Origin: Papio anubis
Lineage: Eukaryota; Chordata; Mammalia; Primates; Cercopithecidae
Length of the DNA: 64,000 nucleotides
Direction of reading: 5' to 3'
NCBI RefSeq assembly: GCF_008728515.1
Contig: NC_044981.1
Location: forward strand, 130,050,884 to 130,114,883
The translations under genes were made by a program, and so were the position numbers. Below, piece by piece: positions 32,098 through 43,668 of this stretch. A model generated the notes under the pieces. That model was not told the DNA's origin. It saw only the letters and a list, made by a program, of their open reading frames with translations, and did not search any database. Each line of letters begins with the position of its first letter. The first letter of the stretch is position 1.

Positions 32098-32394
32098 GGC
32101 CGGGCGCGGTGGCTCACGCCTGTAATCCCAGCACTTTGGGAGGCCGAGGCGGGCGGATCACAAGGTCAGGAGATCGAGACCACAGTGAAACCCCGTCTCT
32201 ACTAAAAATACAAAAAAATTAGCCGGGCGCGGTGGTGGGCGCCTGTAGTCCCAGCTACTCAGGAGGCTGAGGCAGGAGAATGGCGTGAACCCGGGAGGCG
32301 GAGCTTGCAGTGAGCCGAGATCGCGCCACTGCACTCCAGCCTGGGCGACAGCGCGAGACTCCGTCTCAAAAAAAAAAAAAAAAAAAAAAAAAAA
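32098..32394 (+). repeat. Young AluY with 12-base deletion (AluY-Ra type)
   Basis: Very close to the AluY consensus, with 16-base target duplications GAAAAAGTCCGTGGAA at 32082-32097 and 32395-32410. After ATCGAGACCA the usual 12 bases are missing, so it reads ATCGAGACCACAGTGAAACC. Such a deletion is reported for Old World monkey AluY-R lineages. Confidence 0.92.
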
Positions 32395-32410
32395 GAAAAA
32401 GTCCGTGGAA

Positions 32411-33290
32411 GTGCAACCTTTGAATTGCGATCTGAAGGAGGAGAATGTAGCCACCATTCATTCATTCTGACAGAGGACAGTCCGTAGTATGTGCACAAGG
32501 GCTTGACATGGTCAAAGATGAGGCTTGGTCTGCTGGCTGGAGTCTAGTAAACTGGAGGTGATGCCAGAATCTGATTCTGTCTGCATGTGGACAGTGAGTG
32601 GGTGGGGATAGGGATGGTAAATGGGAATGGAGGGGGAACCTCGGAAGATTTGAGAGAGACAATAATGGTTTGGACCAGGGAGTTGGTGATGGAGAGAAAA
32701 GGCTCTATCTGGGAGTGGAACCAACAGAATGTGCTGATGTGGAGGGAGGAGAGAAGAATCTAGGAGGACTCCTAGGTTTTGGCTTGAGGGTGTGGGTGGA
32801 TGGTGGTGACTGCTAGTGAATTGGGGAAGAAGAGGAGCAAAATGGATCCTGAAGTGGCAAAAGTTCAAGCCGCCATGGTTTGTCATTGCACACCACCAAA
32901 ACCAAAAATATGGAAAAGGAGGACAATACCAAGGGTTGGAGAGGATGGCTTTGGAAGACTGCCTGGCATTGAGTGTCAAGACTGGATGTACATCTGTCTT
33001 GTGATCTCTTCATTTCCCTGTCCCCTCAAGCCTTTCACTCTTGAACCTACAGAGTGTGATCCAATGTGAGGAGGACAAATGGCCTGCAGTTCCTTTCCCA
33101 GAGCAGTGCCAGGACAGAATGTGACCCTGGCCACCTGCACCGGCTCTCTGGGGAGAGAACTTCCTTCATTCCCATTCCCAATACACTGCTCTCAATACTT
33201 CCTTTGGATAGCATTGTATTTAAAGATGCTATATACAAAACCAAATTTACCCCTTTCCCATTTTGAAATTTTGCAAGTATTAAGATAAGT
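32411..33290. other. Intergenic DNA with old repeat traces
   Basis: G/A-rich, with phrases of the same unnamed old repeat as at 18450. Overlapping short frames on both strands show no family resemblance and I count none as genes. Confidence 0.5.
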
Positions 33291-33291
33291 G

Positions 33292-33582
33292 GGCTGGGAG
33301 CAGTGGCTCACGCCTGTAATCCCAGCAATTTGGGAGAGCAAGGTGGATGGATCACGAGGTCAAGATATCGAGACCATCCTGGTGAAACCCCATCTCTACT
33401 AAAAATACAAAAGTTAGCTGGGCATGGTGGTGCACGCCTGTTGTCCCAGCTACTTGGGAGGCTGAAGCAGGAGAATTGCTTGAACCCAGGAGGCAGAGGT
33501 TGCAGTGAACCGAGATCACGCCACTGCACTCCAGCCTGGTGACAGAGCAAGACTCCGTCTTAAAAAAAGAAAAAAAAAAAAA
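33292..33582 (+). repeat. Alu
   Basis: Sense Alu with A-rich tail. Confidence 0.92.
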
Positions 33583-34149
33583 GGTAAGTGACAGAAAAGT
33601 TTTAAAATATGAGAAAAGACAGAGGAAAGAACACTTTGAACAAGGAAACCAAAAGGTAGGTCAAAACTATCAAGGGAAATCTCTGTGTGTGTGTTTATAT
33701 TTTTATATATTTATAGTCTTCTAAATGTAACGAGACTGAGTAGCTTAAAAGAACCTTTTTAATAATGAGAATATTTTATATAACCAAATGTGGAATATGT
33801 TAGTAATAAAAGGTATCTTTTATGTTAAGATCATATTGCAAACTGTACATTATAATATGATACGTAAATCAATCCAAAGGAAAACTATAAAGGATAAATA
33901 CAAATTACAGATCGTTTTTAAAAATTAAACTTTAACAATTTTGAGATAATTAATTCACGTGCAGTTGTAAGAAATAATAGAAAAATATCATGAGTATTCT
34001 TTCCCCGGTTTCCCCAATGGTAACATCTTGCAGAACTATAGTACAATAGCACAACCAGGATACAGAACATTCCCATCGCCATATTCTTCGTGTTGCCTTT
34101 TTGTACCACATCCACTTCCCTCCCATCTTCACTTCTGGCAGCCACTAAT

Positions 34150-34400
34150 CGATTCTCTATTTCTATCATCTGGTCATTTTAAGAAACTTATAAATTAAAT
34201 CGTATTGTATGGAACTTTTTGGATTGACTTTTTTCAGTCAGCATAATGCCCTTGATTCTATTGGCATTGTTGCATGTATCAATAGTTCAGCTCTTTAAAT
34301 TGCTGAGTGGTATTCCATTGGGTGGCTATATGACACAATGGAATACTACTTTATTTGTTACAAATAAAGCTGCTATGAACATTTAGAAACAGGTTTTTTG
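34150..34400 (-). repeat. L1 3' end fragment
   Basis: TTTTTCAGTCAGCATAATGCC, GAGTGGTATTCCATTG and CAAATAAAGCTGCTATGAAC are antisense 3' L1 phrases. Confidence 0.75.
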
Positions 34401-34457
34401 TTTTTTTTGCCAGGGGCTAGGGTAGAGGGTGGGGTACCAAGCATAAGACTTCATTTC

Positions 34458-34737
34458 TCACCGGGCGTGGTGGCTCACGCCTGTAATCCCAGCACTTTGG
34501 GAGGCTGAGGTGGGCAGATCATGAGGTCAGGAGATCGAGAGCATCCTGGCTACCACGACGAAGCCCTGTCTCTACTAAAAATGCAAACATTAGCCAGGCG
34601 TGGTAGAGGGTACCTGTAGTCCCAGCTACTTGGGAGGCTGAGGCAGGAGCATGGCGTGAAGCCGGGAGGCGGAGGTTGCAGTGAGCCGAGATCGCGCCAC
34701 TGTACTCCAGCCTGGGCGATAGCGAGAGGTTCTGTCT

Positions 34738-34767
<30 letters not shown>
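34458..34767 (+). repeat. Alu
   Basis: Sense Alu with target duplications AGACTTCATTTC on both sides. Confidence 0.93.
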
Positions 34768-34770
<3 letters not shown>

Positions 34771-34920
34771 CTTCATTTCCCTGGAATAAATGCCCAGCAA
34801 TACAACTACTGGGTTGCATGATAACTGCATGATTAGTTTGTTTGTTTTCAACTAATTTATTTTAGACAAGAAACTTGATTTTGACAATAAATATTAAATA
34901 TCATACATTAGTTAAATATC

Positions 34921-35221
34921 TGACTGAGCATGGTGGCTCATGCCTGTAATCCCAGCACTTTGGGAGGCCGAGGTGGGCGGATCACCCGAGGTCAGGAGTT
35001 CAGGAACAGCCTGGCAAACATGGTGAAACTCCGTCTCTACAAAAAATACAAAAATTAGCCTGGCATGGTGGCGCACACCTGTAATCCCAGCTACTCAGGA
35101 GGCTGAGGCTAGAGAATCACTTGAACCTGGGAGAAGGAGGTTCCAGTGAGCCGTAGATCATGCCACTACACTCCAGCCTGGGCGACAGAGCAAGACTCTG
35201 TCTCAAAAAAAAAAAAAAAAA
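34921..35221 (+). repeat. Alu
   Basis: Sense full-length Alu. Confidence 0.92.
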
Positions 35222-36630
35222 ACCTATTTACTTATTTTTTAACGATCAAGATTTAAATATGTCACAGATACCCTCTCTAACCTAGCTGGAAAAGACGTGG
35301 GTGATAAATTCTTACATAGCCAATTAATTTTCATTAAGTGCAATTAATAATTGAGAAATATCTCTACACATTCATATCAGAAGGAAATTATCCACAGGGT
35401 AGTCCCATGATACTCACCTTTTCTTTGGTATCACTGTCACATGACCCTGTTTTATGAAACAAACCCACAGGAGGGGGAGGCTCAGACACAACATATTTAC
35501 ATGGAGAAGCTAAAATGTTATTTAAAGTATTAACAAAGGAAACTAAAGTCCGCACAGCCAGTCTTCGTTAAGAGCAGCTTGCAACTCCTAAATATTTGCA
35601 CTAGTTTCTTTCAGAAAACCTACAGCCGGACTTCTAATCCCAGCTTACTTATAGTTGAGTATTACAAGGGACCATCTAGGAAAACATGATGTCATAAGAA
35701 ATTTTGACTTGTAGTTCAGTGCAATTTTATCATCAGTACTAAAACAATTCAGAGTGTATTTCATGTTGACAAAAGGTCAACAATAGCATGCCAGACACAA
35801 AAAGCAGTATATTATATCATTTGTAAGTTTTTATCAGTCAAGACAAAAATTGAATACCAAACCACTCAAGTAACATTATTGTAAATTTAAAAAATGACAG
35901 CCATGAAATCATTTGTTGCATAAATACAGGTAGGTTTCTTTATTTTCTTTTAAGAGAATTAAAACCAGTGTAGATAAATCTTTCGTTTGAGAATAGTACT
36001 AATACCTTTTCTTCTCCGTATATTTTCAGAACTTTTAGCTATGCTTATTTCTTCTATTGTTTTCTGTTTTATCATCATATTTATTGGTTGGCTTTTGTCT
36101 CTTTCGTTTTACTTATCTGATAAAAATGCGAATGGCTTGGTTGTTCGTGTCTTGGTTGTTAGTGAGGTAGGTCCAGCCTGTAGTTCTGGAACACGGTTTA
36201 GTGAGGGAGACAGGGATGTGAATTAGGAAGTAGGCAATCATATGCAGTAAGAGAGCTACGTCATTGAATTGTATGCTTGCTACTGCATCTTCTGAAAAAA
36301 CAGTATTATTGTAGTAAAGCAACACTATTAATTGGAAAGAACTGCATGGGAAAGAAGGATCTGCCCACAGCTTCTTCATTCATATAACTGTGAGAATTAA
36401 GAATTTATCTTAATAATAAATTTATTAAATTTATCTTTAATATCTTAAATTATCTTAAGATCTGCCCACAGCTTCTTCATTCATATAGCTGTAGGAATTT
36501 CTTATAACACAGCACTGAAAACTGGTGAGATGATTCAGAAGAGTGAGAATTTCCAATTTGATATTGTTCATGAATTGATCTTTCCATATAAACAAACTCC
36601 ATTCAGTAGAACTATGGCATAAGACTCACA
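35222..36630. other. Intergenic DNA without recognised elements
   Basis: AT-rich unique sequence. It includes a short direct duplication at 36358-36396 and 36459-36497 around an AT-rich spacer. No gene seen. Confidence 0.5.
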
Positions 36631-36819
36631 TTTTTGGGTGTTTAAAAAATGCAGACAAATGCCAGACTTCCATTATTCTGTTTTGCAGGTAGTCACTGTG
36701 GTTAATGGTTTAGCTTACAAGAAACTGAAGAAAAAACTCGTAAAGAATTTCTTCCCCTACTGTCCTGTCAGGCATCCCCAGAGGAAGGATAAGGAGGGTA
36801 AAGGAGGTGCTATGATCTT

Positions 36820-36950
36820 GCCCTGCCTCCCTGCCTGGCTGCCACCCAGCGCGGGAAAGGAGTGGAGCCATGATTCACTTTTCAGGGAGCTGCTAAGCTG
36901 TTTTCTAGAGTGGCTGCACCATCCTACATTCCCAACGGCAACGTGTGAGT
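36820..36950 (-). repeat. L1 3' fragment
   Basis: GCTGTTTTCTAGAGTGGCTGCACCATCCTACATTCCC is an antisense L1 3' phrase (split here only for description). Confidence 0.5.
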
Positions 36951-37359
36951 AATCCAGTTACACGGCAGGTTGTTTAGCGTGTTTTTTAAAAGATAGAATG
37001 GTGCATGAAATAGGTGGAGTGAAAGCTTTTGATCAGAAAGATAATCTATGGTATGATTGGAGGGAATGCCATCAAGATTAGCAAGTAGAAACAGAATTTA
37101 AGTTCATAATTTTAGGAGAAACCATTCAGATCAGGTTGATCTGGAAGAGAGGAAACTTGAAAGACTTTGTGGAGACAGACAGAACAATGCAAAAATAAAG
37201 AAGTAGATGCATTGACATTCCTTTAACAAGACAGTAACCAAGGACAGGCGGGTATGTCAGCCACATCTGGGTCAAAGCTGCCTTGGGCATGGCCCTTGTA
37301 ACTGGGCCTCCATCTTCTAGGAATGAAGCAATAGTAATAACAGCAAAAATTATTCAGCA

Positions 37360-37480
37360 CATATCACCATTTTGCAGATAGGGGAAACTGAGGCACAGAG
37401 CGGAAACAAAACTTGCTCATACCCACATAGTTAGGCAGTGGCTCAATCCCAGTCATTCTGGTCCCAGAGTCCATGTCCAT
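37360..37480 (-). repeat. MIR/L2 remnant
   Basis: ATTTTGCAGATAGGGGAAACTGAGGCACAGAG followed by a TGGCTCAATCCCAG-type end, typical of MIR/L2 read in antisense. Confidence 0.65.
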
Positions 37481-37924
37481 GTTAATTATTATCAGATGCC
37501 ACCATGACCCTTATAACTTACAGTGAGAAAAAAACTCACCATAACTAGATGCAGGATAATACACAATTTAGTTCTCTCTAATTTGAAGGACAGTCTAGAG
37601 TGGGATCTGCGTTACAGTACAAGAATAATGTGCTAAAGAGAAAGACTACGCCATGAATATAAGAGTCAACTTAGGCTTTATAGGCTAGAGAATCTCCTGA
37701 TTCTATAGCTGTGGTTCTTCTGCTGAGCTTCGTTCAGTAGAAATTGTGTCAATGCTCTTGGCCTCTGTCATCTGGCCCATACAGCTCCTTGAAAGAAAAG
37801 CTCAGGAATCAGAATTGCCAGGCTAGAATAAAATAGACACTCCTTCTCCTGGCGTCTGACTGAAGATGCAGCATCCTTGAACCAGTGACTGCTGGGACTC
37901 CTCTCTGTCATCTCAGAGGGTACA

Positions 37925-38044
37925 GCCCACCCAGGAAGTGAAACCAAAACAGGAAGTCACCAGGGGTGACTGGAGGAGCAGGGGCCTTGGAAAGGAAAGC
38001 AGCCGAGGTCCACAGGAGTGGAAGGCTCTGCCTTGACTGAAGCT
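37925..38044 (+). promoter_or_regulatory. Candidate upstream promoter and non-coding first exon of VNN2
   Basis: Unique, G-rich sequence between repeats. GGAAGTGAAA at 37934-37943 fits the ETS/IRF composite element GGAAnnGAAA, and a second GGAAGT lies at 37952-37957. A full consensus splice donor GTAAGTA begins at 38045. An acceptor lies at 43435-43436, just before the VNN2 start codon. PU.1/IRF control would suit a myeloid gene. This is inference from motifs and spacing only. Confidence 0.35.
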
Positions 38045-38051
38045 GTAAGTA

Positions 38052-39728
38052 GTTATCTTGGGTTGCAAACTTTATTTTTCTTTGCTTCCTTGTTCACTTG
38101 AAAATAAACAAGGGGCATTATTGGTGAATTGCTGTGACATTCTCATATTGCTCAATAAAACATAAACTTTTCTATTTTTAATCTATCTTTTTATTTTTTT
38201 CATGTCTGAAATTTCCATGTTATTTTCGTACCATACCCTTTCAAACGCATGTCTCTCCAACTGCCTACATAAATCAACAAGTGACTTGGATCCAGTTCCT
38301 GTGGATGTATTTCCGTGGTGACAGTCATCCCGACTTTACCAAAAGCTTTTAATTCAATCAAGAGAATTTTTGATTTTTTAAAAGGACCTGCTGGTGAATG
38401 CAAGAAACTTTTGGCAGAGTTAATAGACTGGCATAGTGGGTAGAACTATGATATTAATATTGTTAATATTTTATTTTAAGGAAGCAGGAGCTGTTGGAAG
38501 GTAGGGGAGGATGTTACTAACCCAAAGGGACTTCTGCAACTTCAGCCCTAAGTTTCTGAGAGAGGAAAACAGACATGCTGGTTGAACCATGTGCAATTAC
38601 TTTTGCTAGGTCAAAAGCAGTGATGATTGGCAATTTCATGTGGCACAAGCATTTCCATCTAGTAGTGCTTTCAGAGAATCCAAGGCTGTGATATATCATT
38701 ACCCTCTCAGATTTTCTCTTGATTTCAGCAGTGTTCGTTAGCTATCTGAAGCACTGAACTCTAAAGCTGGAGGATTACCTCATCTGAATGAGACCTGGCC
38801 CCCAAAGATGGCTAAAATGCAAGCTAGTTCTCTTCAAGCCAACCTTTCCTTTTACAGGGGCTGACTCAGTCTCGCTAAAGCCATATGCAATACTCTAACG
38901 GTGTAGGGACAGAAACGTTTTTCTTTGCCATTAAGTACTTTTTTTGGATACAGTATTGTACTTTTTTGGTATACAATATTAAGAGAAACAGTTTTAACAT
39001 TGGAGCCTGGCTTTTCTGTCTCTTGTTGCTTCTTATTCTTATTTTGACACGTCACCCTTGCTGCCTATGAGAATGTTATTGATAATGATACATGCTATTT
39101 CCCACTCTTTGTTTCTCAGTTCACTGGTCATTTTGCATCCAGGAGAAGGGATAGAACAGGAAGTCCAGCAGCCAGTGTCAGAGCCTGGAGCAGCTCCTCT
39201 CCTTCCTGGGGTTGAGTTCCTTGGTTTTCTTGTTTCGCCTGTGCTACCCCACTGCGGTTCTTCTACCACACTGGGTTTAGCATGAATCAGGAGTTGATGC
39301 AGGTACCCTGTCAACCCCATTTCATTCCAGCAGTTCTTCAGCACGGTCATCCAAATAGACTAGAATTTTAATTGAACAACAGTAGTTCTGTGGGTCTAAC
39401 AATGAAATAATATTAAGCAGTCAGGATATTATATTACTAAATAGTCACTCACTTTTGTTAATTATTGTCATCTGCATCATAGTCTTACAGAGGACTTTCA
39501 TGCATCTTTAGGAGATAGAGCAGGTATGATTACCTAAATGTTTAGATGAGAAATAGAGGTCCAAAGAAGTGGTGCAAAGCGGAAACTACACCTCTATACT
39601 TACTCTTGAGAAAGTGGGAAAAAAATGAGGTTTTTAAAATTACAGACTTAAAACCTAGCCCAATTGAATATTATTCTAACAGATGATCAGATTCACAATT
39701 AGAAACAAATATTTGAGCTATTACTGTT
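38052..39728. other. Intergenic or VNN2 5' intron DNA
   Basis: Mostly unique sequence with a MIR-like patch near 39480-39600. No coding sequence recognised. Confidence 0.5.
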
Positions 39729-40037
39729 TTTCATTTGTTTGTTTGTTCTTTATTTTTGAGACAGAGTCTCACTCTGTCACCCAGGCTGGAGTGCAATGGC
39801 GCGATCTCGGCTCACTGCAACCTCTGCCTCCTGGGTTCAAGCAATTCTCCCGCCTCAGCCTCCCGAGTAGCTGGGATCACAGGTATCTGCCACCATGCCC
39901 AGCTAGTTTTTATATTTGTAGTAGAGACTGGGTTTCACCATGTCAGACAGGCTGGACTCGAAACTCCTGACCTCAAATGATTCACCCGCCTCGGCCTCCC
40001 AAAGTGCTGGGATTACAGCCATGAGCCACTGTGCCCA
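39729..40037 (-). repeat. Alu
   Basis: Antisense full-length Alu. Confidence 0.92.
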
Positions 40038-40940
40038 CCCAGTTACTGTTTTTTATAGTGACTCTTTGACCAAATAATTTTTAATTGATTTTAACTTTTT
40101 ACCCTTTTAGCTAAGTTCGTTAATCACAAAATGACAAATTATGAAGCAGGCTCTTTTAGCAGTAAATTACAATTAATCAATGTTCCCTGTGGCAAAAATA
40201 ACCTTACTTTAATTTATAACTCAGTTAAACTAAAAATGTTAAGCCTTATCTGATCAATCATCTTTATGAAAAGTCAACTCTTGAAATTGTATGTCCTGAA
40301 TTTGGTTTTTTACTTCTGAAGATTTAAAACAACATCAATGACCTCTATGGCAAATGTTTTCTTTACATCTCAGGGATTTTCCTATATTTAAATTGCTCCT
40401 TAATTTACTAACTTGTGATACTTTTTTGCAATTACCTTTGTTATTCAGATTCTCAGTTTCTATGAGACAATTTTTAGATGCTGCAAATAAAAAAACAAAG
40501 GAGGGAATTTGGTCATCTTGATTTTATATCAGAAGTGATTTTCCCTTTCCCTGTTAGCCAAACAAACAAATAAACAAAAAAACAAAACTCTACTCAACAT
40601 CATTTCTATCTTTTACAGCCAAGGACAGAGAAAAACATCCAGATTTGGGAACACAATAACAGATATGATTGTCCCCACTTCTACTGCCAAAATTTTAAAA
40701 CTGTTAACTCCTTACCATCAGCTTACCTGACTACTTCCAAGCAAAAGAGATAAGGAAGTATTACTAATTGGTGATACTAGATCAATGAAGGTAGGTCATG
40801 GCCAAAATTGTACTTATGGAGATGGAAGAGCTTTGTTGTTTTTGTTAGGCATCAACTGCATCAGAAATTTCTTTAGCACTTAGCACATTTGCCTATCGTC
40901 TTCCTAAGGTGACCATTTTGAATTGGATTCTTTAAAAGAC
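40038..40940. other. AT-rich DNA without recognised elements
   Basis: No gene, repeat or motif I can support. Confidence 0.5.
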
Positions 40941-40942
40941 AT

Positions 40943-41250
40943 GAGTGGCTGGCTTCGGTGGCTCACACCTATAATCTCACCACTTTCGGAAGCCAAAGTG
41001 GGTGGATTGCTTGAGCCCAGGAGTTTGAAACAAGCCTGGGCAACATGGTAAAACTCCCTCTCTACAAAAAATAACAAAAATTAGCCTGACATGTCGGTGC
41101 ATACCTGGCGTTCCAGCTGCTAAGAAGGCTGAGGTGGACTCACTTGAGTCCAGGAGGTGGAGGCTGAAGTGAATCATGATCATACCACTGCACTCCAGCC
41201 TGAGCAACAGAGCAAGACTCTGTCTCAAAACAAACAAACAAAAAAACGCC
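40943..41250 (+). repeat. Old Alu
   Basis: Diverged sense Alu with CAAA-rich tail. Confidence 0.88.
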
Positions 41251-41963
41251 AAAAAATAACCCCAAAGACACGAGTGTTCAGACACTCAGTTGCAGACATT
41301 AAAACAGAGCATAGACACGTGTGCTGTTTTGGGTATAAAGGAAAGACTCTGGAATCAGGAATGAGAAGCAGCACATCCTGCTCTGTCACTCTAGCTCTCT
41401 ATGCCTCAGATTGCTATCCTGTAATAAGTGGGCATTTGGGTTACATGATTTCTAAACTCTAATGGCACTCATAATATATTATATACCAATCACCTATGCT
41501 AATTTACTAATTATATATATACTATGTAGTATGGTTGTATACTAAGTCTGTTATACAATCTGCTAAAAATTCATAAAAATATCTATCCCTTTGCATTTTC
41601 CACAAAAGGGCTTGACCATTTTTCCTGAAATTATTTTTAGTTTTCTGCTCTATAGAGATAAGAAAAGTTATTCCTTTAATAGAAACTTCTATTCAAAGCA
41701 GAAAATATGAGCAGATCTTATTTATAGCCCCTAGGCCCCATTCTTAACAAAGAATTTACCTCAGTATGAAGTAAAGCACAGAATAAACTTTGTTTATTTG
41801 TACCGACTCTTCTATGCTGTCTAAAAGCATTTCTGTGACTTTTACCAAAGGACTGGATAAACACAAAACAAACCCTTTATCTGGTAGGATTGGGCCTGGG
41901 GAAGGGAGAATACTGATGTCCTAAGAAGGCATCCAAGATCACATCCTGTATTTGTTGTTAAGG

Positions 41964-42222
41964 TTTTTTTCTGGAGCGCAATGGTGTGATCTCAGCTCAC
42001 TGCAACCTCTGCCTCCCGGGTTCCAGCAATTCTCCTGCCTCAGCCTCCCAAGTAGCTGGGATTACAGGCACCCACCACCACGTCCGGCTACTTTCTGTGT
42101 TTTCAGTAGAGACGGGGTTTCACTATGTTGGCCAGGCTGGTCATGAACTCCTGACCTCAGGTGATCTGCCTGCCTCGGCCTCCCAAAGTGCTGGGATTAC
42201 AGGCGTGAGCCACCGCATCTGA
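41964..42222 (-). repeat. Alu, truncated
   Basis: Antisense Alu lacking its tail end and beginning of the right arm. Confidence 0.9.
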
Positions 42223-42365
42223 CCTGTTAGCATTGTTTTTAAACTCATTGTTATTATTTGCTGCTAACAAAAATGAAACTTACATCTTCTCTTTATTACA
42301 ACTCAGATGATCTTTATCATCAGTCCTGGACACTTCCCCTTCCGTGGTATCTTCCTTCAAAGCAG

Positions 42366-42460
42366 TGGGTGGGGAGGGAGGAAGAAGAAGGAGGAAGAGG
42401 AGGAGGAGGAGTAGGGGGAGGAGGGGGAGGGAAGGGTGAAAGAGAGAAAGAAGGAAAGAA
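42366..42460 (+). repeat. G/A-rich tract with G-quadruplex motif
   Basis: Purine-only run of GGA and GAAG units. Between 42414 and 42436 four G-runs of three or more are separated by one to four bases, fitting the standard quadruplex pattern. Confidence 0.85.
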
Positions 42461-43025
42461 GCAGAGTCTCCTGAGGTCTGGGGCCCCTGAGCAGAGAGTC
42501 CTCCTCTGGTCTAGGTGCCTGGGGGTATTGGTGCTATAGGCACTAACTATACAGCAATGAACAAACCAGACACAAAATCCTGCTTTTCTGGAGCACATGT
42601 TTTCAGTCCTTAACAGCAATAAATAAGTCAGAGTATAGATTTGGGTAAATTTTGTTCTCAATATTGTTCTGTGATACATTTTCCTAGTAGTAAGTATTTA
42701 ATTTTTTCCCCCTCATCTAAAAATAAATACGATGTTAGTGACTCAACAGAACCAAAAAAATTGTTGTCAATTTTTAAATTTAATAAACGAGATATTTGTT
42801 GTGATGTGATTTTTTTACATGAGAGTTAATTTAGTTATGAGTTTCTACTAATAAAAGCTGGAATTGTTCTGTATTTGAATTCGGATGTCTTTTGGAAATT
42901 CAATATTAAATCTTAATAGTACATGCTGTTCAATCCCTGTAATACTTTCTGATTGTCTTAAATGAACTGCAATTTTTCTTTCTTTAAAAGTGGTCAGACA
43001 TATTGTGTTCTTTAAGATTATAAAT

Positions 43026-43345
43026 TAGGCCAGGTGCGGTGGCTCACGCCTATAATCCCAGCACTTTGGGAGGCCGAGATGGATGGACCACGAGGTCAGG
43101 AGTTCGAGACCAACCTGTCCAAAATGGTGAAGCCCCGTCTCTACTGAAAATACAAAAATTAGCTGAGTGTGGTGGTGTGCGCCTACAGTCCTAGCTGCTC
43201 GGGAGACTGAGGAAGGACAATCACTTGAACCTGGGAGGCGGAGGTTACAGTGAGCTGAGATTGCTCCACTACACTCCAGCCTAGGCGACAGAGCAAACTC
43301 TGCCTCAAAAAAAAAAAAAATAAAATAAAAAACAAAAAAAAAGGA
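43026..43345 (+). repeat. Alu just upstream of VNN2
   Basis: Sense Alu ending about 110 bases before the VNN2 start codon, so it forms part of the proximal upstream region. Confidence 0.92.
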
Positions 43346-43402
43346 TGATAGAGTAAAAGACCAGTAACTGGCAGCCACATGTTATGCAAACATTCTTCCC
43401 TC

Positions 43403-43410
43403 TATAAATA
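43403..43410 (+). promoter_or_regulatory. TATA-like box upstream of VNN2 ATG
   Basis: TATAAATA lies 53 bases before the ATG, which could place a start site near 43435 with a very short leader. The same region also reads as a splice acceptor (pyrimidine tract and TTTCAG ending at 43436), so it may instead be the 3' end of a 5' UTR intron. Confidence 0.4.
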
Positions 43411-43455
43411 CTATGTGAATGTTATTTTACTTTCAGAAATCACTAAACCTTGGCC

Positions 43456-43668
43456 ATGGTCACTTCCTCTTTTCCAACCTTTGTGGCAGTTTTTGCCCTA
43501 ATAACCCTGCAGGTTGGTACTCAGGACAGTTTTATGGCTGCAGTGTATGAACATGCTGTCATTTTGCCAAATAGAACAAAAACACCTGTTTCTCAGGAGG
43601 ATGCCTTGAATCTCATGAACAAGAATATAGACATTCTTGAGAGAGCGATCAAGCAGGCAGCCGAGCAG
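43456..43668 (+). CDS. VNN2: VNN2 coding exon 1, signal peptide
   Basis: Seventy-one codons from ATG to A-A-E-Q, donor GTATTC. It contains the hydrophobic leader and the start of the nitrilase domain (D-S-F-M-A-A-V-Y-E-H). An in-frame TTG six bases upstream is not a plausible start. Confidence 0.95.

Noticed and set aside
32462..33288. Dense overlapping frames up to 155 residues on both strands
   Set aside because: The region is G/C-richer and so has fewer chance stops. No splice structure, start context or family match was seen.
42320..42679. 119-residue frame with a proline run
   Set aside because: The proline run is the complement of the G/A tract, with no other support.
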